This document shows, one piece after another, positions 6,639 to 9,684 of a stretch of 9,684 bases of DNA. Position numbers and translations under genes: made by a program. Position 1 is the first letter of the stretch; each line of letters begins with the position of its first letter. The stretch is taken from the NCBI GenBank assembly GCA_035689185.1, contig DASSLY010000052.1, positions 1 through 9,684 of the forward strand, in the 5' to 3' direction. This DNA is from DASSLY01 sp035689185 (GTDB lineage: Bacteria; Actinomycetota; Actinomycetes; Actinomycetales; Dermatophilaceae). Below the pieces are notes generated by a model. It saw nothing but the letters and a program-made list of their open reading frames with translations. It did not search any database and had not been told where the DNA came from.

Positions 6639-6926
6639 GTGAGCGGGATGCGGCAGTCGGTGGAGCGGGCCAGTCGGCCCCTACTGGTTCGGCTTAGTCG
6701 GCTCCCCCGGGTGGTCCCGTTCCTGTCGATGCTGGCCCTGCTCCTGCTCGGTGGATTCGTCGGCGGGCCGGCGGGTTTCATCCTGGTCGGCATCGGTGCG
6801 CTATTCATCGCCTGGCTGCTCTACCTGTCCTGGCCCCGGCTGACTTCGACCGAGAGGGTGATGCGCGCCGCCGTCGTGCTGCTGGCGGCGGGTCTTGCGG
6901 TCGTGCAGCTGTTTCCGCGGGCCTAA
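6639..6926 (+). CDS. Small three-helix membrane protein, DUF6703-like
   Basis: A 95-residue protein with a basic, arginine-rich N-terminus (1-24), then three hydrophobic segments at about 25-43, 45-64 and 74-91. Between the second and third helices is the conserved-looking WPRLTSTERVMRAAV. The layout 'RLPRxxPF', a glycine-rich turn, 'AWLLYLSWPRLT', 'ERxMRAAV' and a 'VQLFP' end matches my recollection of the actinobacterial DUF6703 family, whose function is unknown. The start is GTG 6639, set by a TAGCCT hexamer 7 nt upstream; an internal ATG at 6648 is the alternative. It ends 11 bp before the Zur-type site of znuA and so could read through into the zinc operon, but it has its own promoter-like signal. 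Confidence 0.8.
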   Translation: MSGMRQSVERASRPLLVRLSRLPRVVPFLSMLALLLLGGFVGGPAGFILVGIGALFIAWLLYLSWPRLTSTERVMRAAVVLLAAGLAVVQLFPRA

Positions 6927-6936
6927 GGCGGCGATT

Positions 6937-6966
6937 TTGACAATCATTCTCAGTTCGCGGCACAAT
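6937..6966 (+). promoter_or_regulatory. znuA promoter: TTGACA, 18 bp, CACAAT
   Basis: A perfect -35 TTGACA (6937-6942) and a -10-like CACAAT (6961-6966) are separated by 18 bp. The -10 ends 7 nt before the znuA ATG (6974), and no Shine-Dalgarno is present, so a leaderless znuA transcript is likely. The Zur-type operator overlaps the -35. Confidence 0.65.
6938..6952 (+). promoter_or_regulatory. Zur operator (Zur box) of znuACB
   Basis: TGACAATCATTCTCA is a 7-1-7 inverted repeat (TGACAAT against TGAGAAT, 6 of 7 matching) and fits the general Zur/Fur-family form TGAnAATnATTnTCA. It overlaps the -35 of the promoter of a zinc importer operon, the expected position for repression by zinc-loaded Zur. 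Confidence 0.85.
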
Positions 6967-6973
6967 CAAAAGT

Positions 6974-8125
6974 ATGCCGTGCCGCTGGCTTCGTCTCGCC
7001 GCAACATGCCTGGCCGTGGCGTCCGCCCCGGCGGTGGTGGCTGGCTGCGCGGTCGGCTCCGGCAGCCCGGGGGCGAGGCAGGTCCGTGTGGCCGCGGCCT
7101 TCTATCCCCTGGCGTTCGCCGTAGCCCAGGTGGGCGGTGACCTGGTCCAGGTCGAGAACCTGACCAAGCCCGGCACTGAGCCGCACGACCTGGAGCTGTC
7201 CCCGGCCGGAATGATCAGCCTGGCCAAGGCCGATCTGGTCGTCTACCTCGCCGGGTTCCAGCCAGTGGTGGACCAAGCCCTCGAGGGCCTCGCTCAGCGC
7301 GAGGGCACCCTCGACGTAAGCGCGGCCGCACAGCTGGGCGGCGGCGGGGCCAAGCCGAACACCGAGCCCGTCAGCCAGGCCAACACCGAGCCGGGCACGA
7401 CGCGGAACACCGGCCCGGCGCCGCAGCCCCGCAGCAGGGTCGCCGTGGAGCCGAACACCGAGCCCGTCAGCGAGGCCAACACCGAGCCGGGCGCGACGCG
7501 GAACGCCGGCCCGGCGCCCCAGCCCCCCAGCAGGGTCGCCGTGGAGCCCAACGTCGACCCGGGCAGCGAGCCGGCCGCCGCCCTGAGCACCGAGCACTCG
7601 GCACTGGCGGACCCGCACTTCTGGCTGGACCCGACGCGCTACGCCGACGTGGGCAGCGCCATTGCCGACCGGCTGGCCACCGCCGACCCGGCCAACGCGG
7701 CGGCATACCGGGCCGGTGCGGTCCGGTTCACCTCCCGGCTGCACGCCCTGGACGGCGAGCTGCGGACGGGGCTGGCCAACTGCTCGATCCGCGACCTGGT
7801 CACCGGCCACGCCGCGTTCTCCTACTTCGCCGCCGCCTACGGACTGCACCAGGTCGGCATCGCCGGCCTCTCCCCAGACGCCGAACCGGAGCCGGCCCAG
7901 CTCGCCCAGGTGGCCCGGTTCGTGCGCGACCACGGGGTGCGGACGGTGTACGCCGAGACGCTGGTGAGCCCGGCAGTCGCCGACACCGTCGCGCGCGAAA
8001 CCGGCGCGCGGGTGGCGGTTCTGGACCCGGTCGAGGGCATCACCGCCAGCTCGGCAGGCCGCGACTACTTCGCCGTGATGCGGTCCAACCTGCGCGCCCT
8101 GCGCCAGGGCCAGGAGTGCCGATGA
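6974..8125 (+). CDS. znuA: Zinc ABC transporter, substrate-binding lipoprotein
   Basis: A 383-residue cluster A-I (ZnuA/TroA) binding protein that captures Zn(II) outside the membrane and passes it to ZnuB. A signal peptide ends in lipobox VAGC with lipidated C25. Metal ligands by family position are H71 (EPHDLELSP), H215 (DPHFWLDP), H279 (TGHAAFSYFA) and an acidic residue, E328 (YAETL) or D351 (VLDPVEG). Between H71 and H215 most ZnuA proteins carry a His/Asp-rich flexible loop. Here that place holds a 32-residue Pro/Asn/Thr/Glu unit repeated in tandem (128-159, 160-191, partial 192-200) with no histidine at all. The ATG at 6974 lies 7 nt after the -10. The TGA overlaps the znuC ATG. Zinc rather than manganese is inferred from the Zur box and the three histidines. 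Confidence 0.93.
   Translation: MPCRWLRLAATCLAVASAPAVVAGCAVGSGSPGARQVRVAAAFYPLAFAVAQVGGDLVQVENLTKPGTEPHDLELSPAGMISLAKADLVVYLAGFQPVVDQALEGLAQREGTLDVSAAAQLGGGGAKPNTEPVSQANTEPGTTRNTGPAPQPRSRVAVEPNTEPVSEANTEPGATRNAGPAPQPPSRVAVEPNVDPGSEPAAALSTEHSALADPHFWLDPTRYADVGSAIADRLATADPANAAAYRAGAVRFTSRLHALDGELRTGLANCSIRDLVTGHAAFSYFAAAYGLHQVGIAGLSPDAEPEPAQLAQVARFVRDHGVRTVYAETLVSPAVADTVARETGARVAVLDPVEGITASSAGRDYFAVMRSNLRALRQGQECR
7355..7572 (+). repeat. 96-bp in-frame tandem duplication within znuA
   Basis: Unit 1 spans 7355-7450, unit 2 7451-7546, and a shorter third stretch (PNVDPGSEP) follows. Ninety-six bp keep the reading frame and encode 32 residues each. The two units differ by only a few substitutions, so the duplication is recent or kept alike by conversion. 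Confidence 0.93.
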
Positions 8126-9018
8126 CGGCGGTGCTTCGGCTGCGCGAAGCCGCGTTCGGCTACACCGACCGGGCCGTGGTGGAACACGTGTCCCTCACGG
8201 TGCAACCCGGGGAGGCGCTCGCCGTGCTCGGCGCCAACGGCTCGGGCAAGTCCACCTTGGTCAAGGGGGTGCTGGGTCTGAACACCCGCCTGGCCGGCGA
8301 GGTGGAGCTGTTCGGTGTGCCGCAGGCACGCTTCCGGGACCGGGCCCGGATCGGGTACGTACCCCAGCGGCATACCCTCTCCGCGTCCGTCCGGGCGACC
8401 GTGTCGGAAGTGGTCGCGATCGGTCGGCTGCCGCACCAGTCGTGGTGGGTCCGCCCGACCCGGCTGGACCGGGACATCATCGCCGAGTCGCTGGAGTTGG
8501 TCGGCCTGGCCGACCGGCACGACCAGGAGGTGAGCCGGCTCTCCGGCGGACAGCAACGCCGGGTCCTCATCGCCCGCGCCCTGGCAGCACAGCCGGACGT
8601 GCTCCTGCTCGACGAGCCGACGGCTGGGGTGGACCTGGCCAGCCAGCGGGTGCTCGCCAACGTGCTGGCTCGGCTTGCGGCCCGGGACACCACGATGCTC
8701 ATCGTGACCCACGAGCTAGCGGCACTGCGGGACGTAGTCGGCCGGATCGTGGTGATGACCGCTGGTCGCATCGCGTTCGACGGGGCACCGGAGGAACTCG
8801 CGCTGCGGGACCACGCCGGGACGCCGCTGCTGGTCCCGCACGACCACGGGTTCCACCACGACGCCGAGGCAAGGCCGGACGACTCCCCGGCGGCCGGACC
8901 GCTGGACGGCGCGGCCGGGGCCGGCTGGCGCCGGCGGTTGCCACGACGGACGGGGGCGCCCGCCGGGGCCGGCTGGCGCCGGCGGCTGCCGCGACGGACG
9001 GGGGCGCCACGTGCTTGA
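8122..9018 (+). CDS. znuC: Zinc ABC transporter, ATP-binding protein
   Basis: From ATG 8122 the protein has 298 residues and powers zinc import through ZnuB. All ABC ATPase motifs are intact: Walker A GANGSGKST (37-45), Q-loop Q82, signature LSGGQ (140-144), Walker B LLLDE (161-165) and H-loop H197. The ATG overlaps the znuA stop (ATGA) and is preceded 5 nt upstream by AGGAG (8112-8116), which favours it over GTG 8116. After the catalytic core comes an extension of about 60 residues: a histidine cluster (PHDHGFHH; H240, H242, H245, H246), an acidic/proline linker, and a 16-residue Arg-rich unit (AGAGWRRRLPRRTGAP) repeated twice (265-280, 281-296). The extension is unusual for ZnuC. The stop overlaps the znuB start by 8 bp. 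Confidence 0.95.
   Translation: MTAVLRLREAAFGYTDRAVVEHVSLTVQPGEALAVLGANGSGKSTLVKGVLGLNTRLAGEVELFGVPQARFRDRARIGYVPQRHTLSASVRATVSEVVAIGRLPHQSWWVRPTRLDRDIIAESLELVGLADRHDQEVSRLSGGQQRRVLIARALAAQPDVLLLDEPTAGVDLASQRVLANVLARLAARDTTMLIVTHELAALRDVVGRIVVMTAGRIAFDGAPEELALRDHAGTPLLVPHDHGFHHDAEARPDDSPAAGPLDGAAGAGWRRRLPRRTGAPAGAGWRRRLPRRTGAPRA
8914..9009 (+). repeat. 48-bp in-frame tandem duplication at the end of znuC
   Basis: Unit 1 is 8914-8961 and unit 2 8962-9009. They differ at very few positions. The unit encodes 16 residues including WRRRLPRR and contains GGCGCCGGCGG, rich in short self-complementary stretches. Only two codons separate the array from the znuC stop, and it abuts the znuB GTG. Confidence 0.93.
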
Positions 9019-9684
9019 GCTGCTGAGCTACGACTTCATGCGCAACGCGCTGCTGGCCGCGCTGCTGGTCGGGGTCGCCGCGCCGCTGGTGGGGGTGTTC
9101 CTCGTCCAGCGGCGGCTGTCGCTCATCGGCGACGGGATGGGCCACGTGGCCTTGGCCGGAGTCGCCGTGGGCGTGCTCACCGGCACCGCTCCGGTGCTCA
9201 CCGCGCTGGTCGCCGCGGTCGCCAGTGCCGTTGCGATCGAGCTCATCCGGGCCCGGGGCCGCACCAGCGCCGACGTGGCGCTGGCCGTGATGTTCTACGG
9301 CGGCATCGCGGCGGGGGTGGTGATCATCGGCCGCTCGGACGCGGGCACCCCGACCAGCCTGACCCAGTACCTGTTCGGCTCGATCACCACGACCAGCGTC
9401 ACCGACCTGTGGGTCTTCCTGGTGCTCGCTGTCGTCGTGGTCGGCACGGTGTGGGTGCTACGGCCGAGGCTGTTCGCCGTGGCCAACGACGAGGAGTACT
9501 GCCGCGCCACCGGCCTGCCGGTCACTGCGCTGAACCTGGTCCTGGCGGTGCTGACCGCGGTCACGGTTGTGGTGTCGATGCGCGTCGTCGGCCTGCTGCT
9601 GATCAGCGCGCTGATGATCGTCCCGAACGCCGCGGCCCAGCTGCTCGGCACCAGCTTCCGCTCCTGTGCCCGGATCGCTGTCGT
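9011..9684 (+). CDS. znuB: Zinc ABC transporter, permease (3' end outside window)
   Basis: The frame from GTG 9011 is open to the window end (224 codons). It encodes a polytopic ABC-3 family permease, the membrane channel of the zinc importer. Visible family landmarks are SYDFMRNALLAA at the start, RRLSLIGDGMGHVALAGVA (34-52, conserved GD and H), the cytoplasmic segment NDEEYCRATGLP (159-170) that would contact ZnuC, and RVVGLLLISALMIVPNAAAQ (191-210). About six hydrophobic segments are present so far; the family is normally about 270-300 residues, so roughly the last quarter is missing. The GTG overlaps the znuC stop, indicating translational coupling. A zur gene often follows in such loci but cannot be seen here. 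Confidence 0.95.
   Translation, partial: MLELLSYDFMRNALLAALLVGVAAPLVGVFLVQRRLSLIGDGMGHVALAGVAVGVLTGTAPVLTALVAAVASAVAIELIRARGRTSADVALAVMFYGGIAAGVVIIGRSDAGTPTSLTQYLFGSITTTSVTDLWVFLVLAVVVVGTVWVLRPRLFAVANDEEYCRATGLPVTALNLVLAVLTAVTVVVSMRVVGLLLISALMIVPNAAAQLLGTSFRSCARIAV

Noticed and set aside
6950..7933. 327-residue open frame on the minus strand
   Set aside because: Antisense shadow of znuA, including the repeat region; no recognisable domain.

Overview
The window is high-GC DNA with actinobacterial gene families (AbiEi/DUF559 nuclease-like protein, DUF6703-like membrane protein, DUF3806 protein, single-chain zinc-site GlyRS, actinobacterial-type DusB). Several genes start 6-8 nt after a TANNNT-like -10, as in the leaderless transcripts common in Actinobacteria. 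The order within the phylum cannot be resolved from the sequence alone.

Layout. Positions 1-98 hold the end of an IS3-family transposase. A 52-bp hairpin-bearing tandem repeat follows (139-340). A DUF3806 gene (387-902, minus) diverges from a short ORF (1045-1332, plus) that resembles only the C-terminal part of the AlkZ-like winged-helix glycosylase family. That ORF overlaps a 3-mercaptopyruvate sulfurtransferase gene (1320-2138). After the sulfurtransferase stop come an 11-bp array of 8 copies and a 9-bp array, which fill the gap to the convergent operon glyS-dusB (4843 to 2284, minus).

Upstream of glyS is an AbiEi-type winged-helix plus DUF559 endonuclease-like gene (6037-5099, minus). 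On each side of it lies a copy of the same unusual element: a palindrome of the form ACACCGYATGCGGTGT flanked by ACACC motifs (left) and GGTGT motifs (right) at about 20-bp steps. A DnaA-box match in the loop of a small inverted repeat and a 26-bp array lie in the same 600-bp gap.

The right third is a zinc-uptake locus. A small membrane protein gene is followed by a Zur-type operator overlapping a TTGACA -35, then overlapping znuA-znuC-znuB (znuB runs off the end). The three gene products form a high-affinity Zn(II) ABC importer: lipoprotein, ATPase and permease, with synthesis expected to be repressed by Zur when zinc is replete. glyS next to znuACB resembles a neighbourhood I recall from Streptomyces; here the nuclease-like gene with its repeat arrays lies between them.

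The most unusual things are the twin phased palindrome arrays around the AbiEi/DUF559 gene, the replacement of the usual His-rich loop of ZnuA by a 32-residue tandem repeat with no histidine, and the number of independent tandem repeats (52, 26, 11, 9, 96 and 48 bp units) in under 10 kb.
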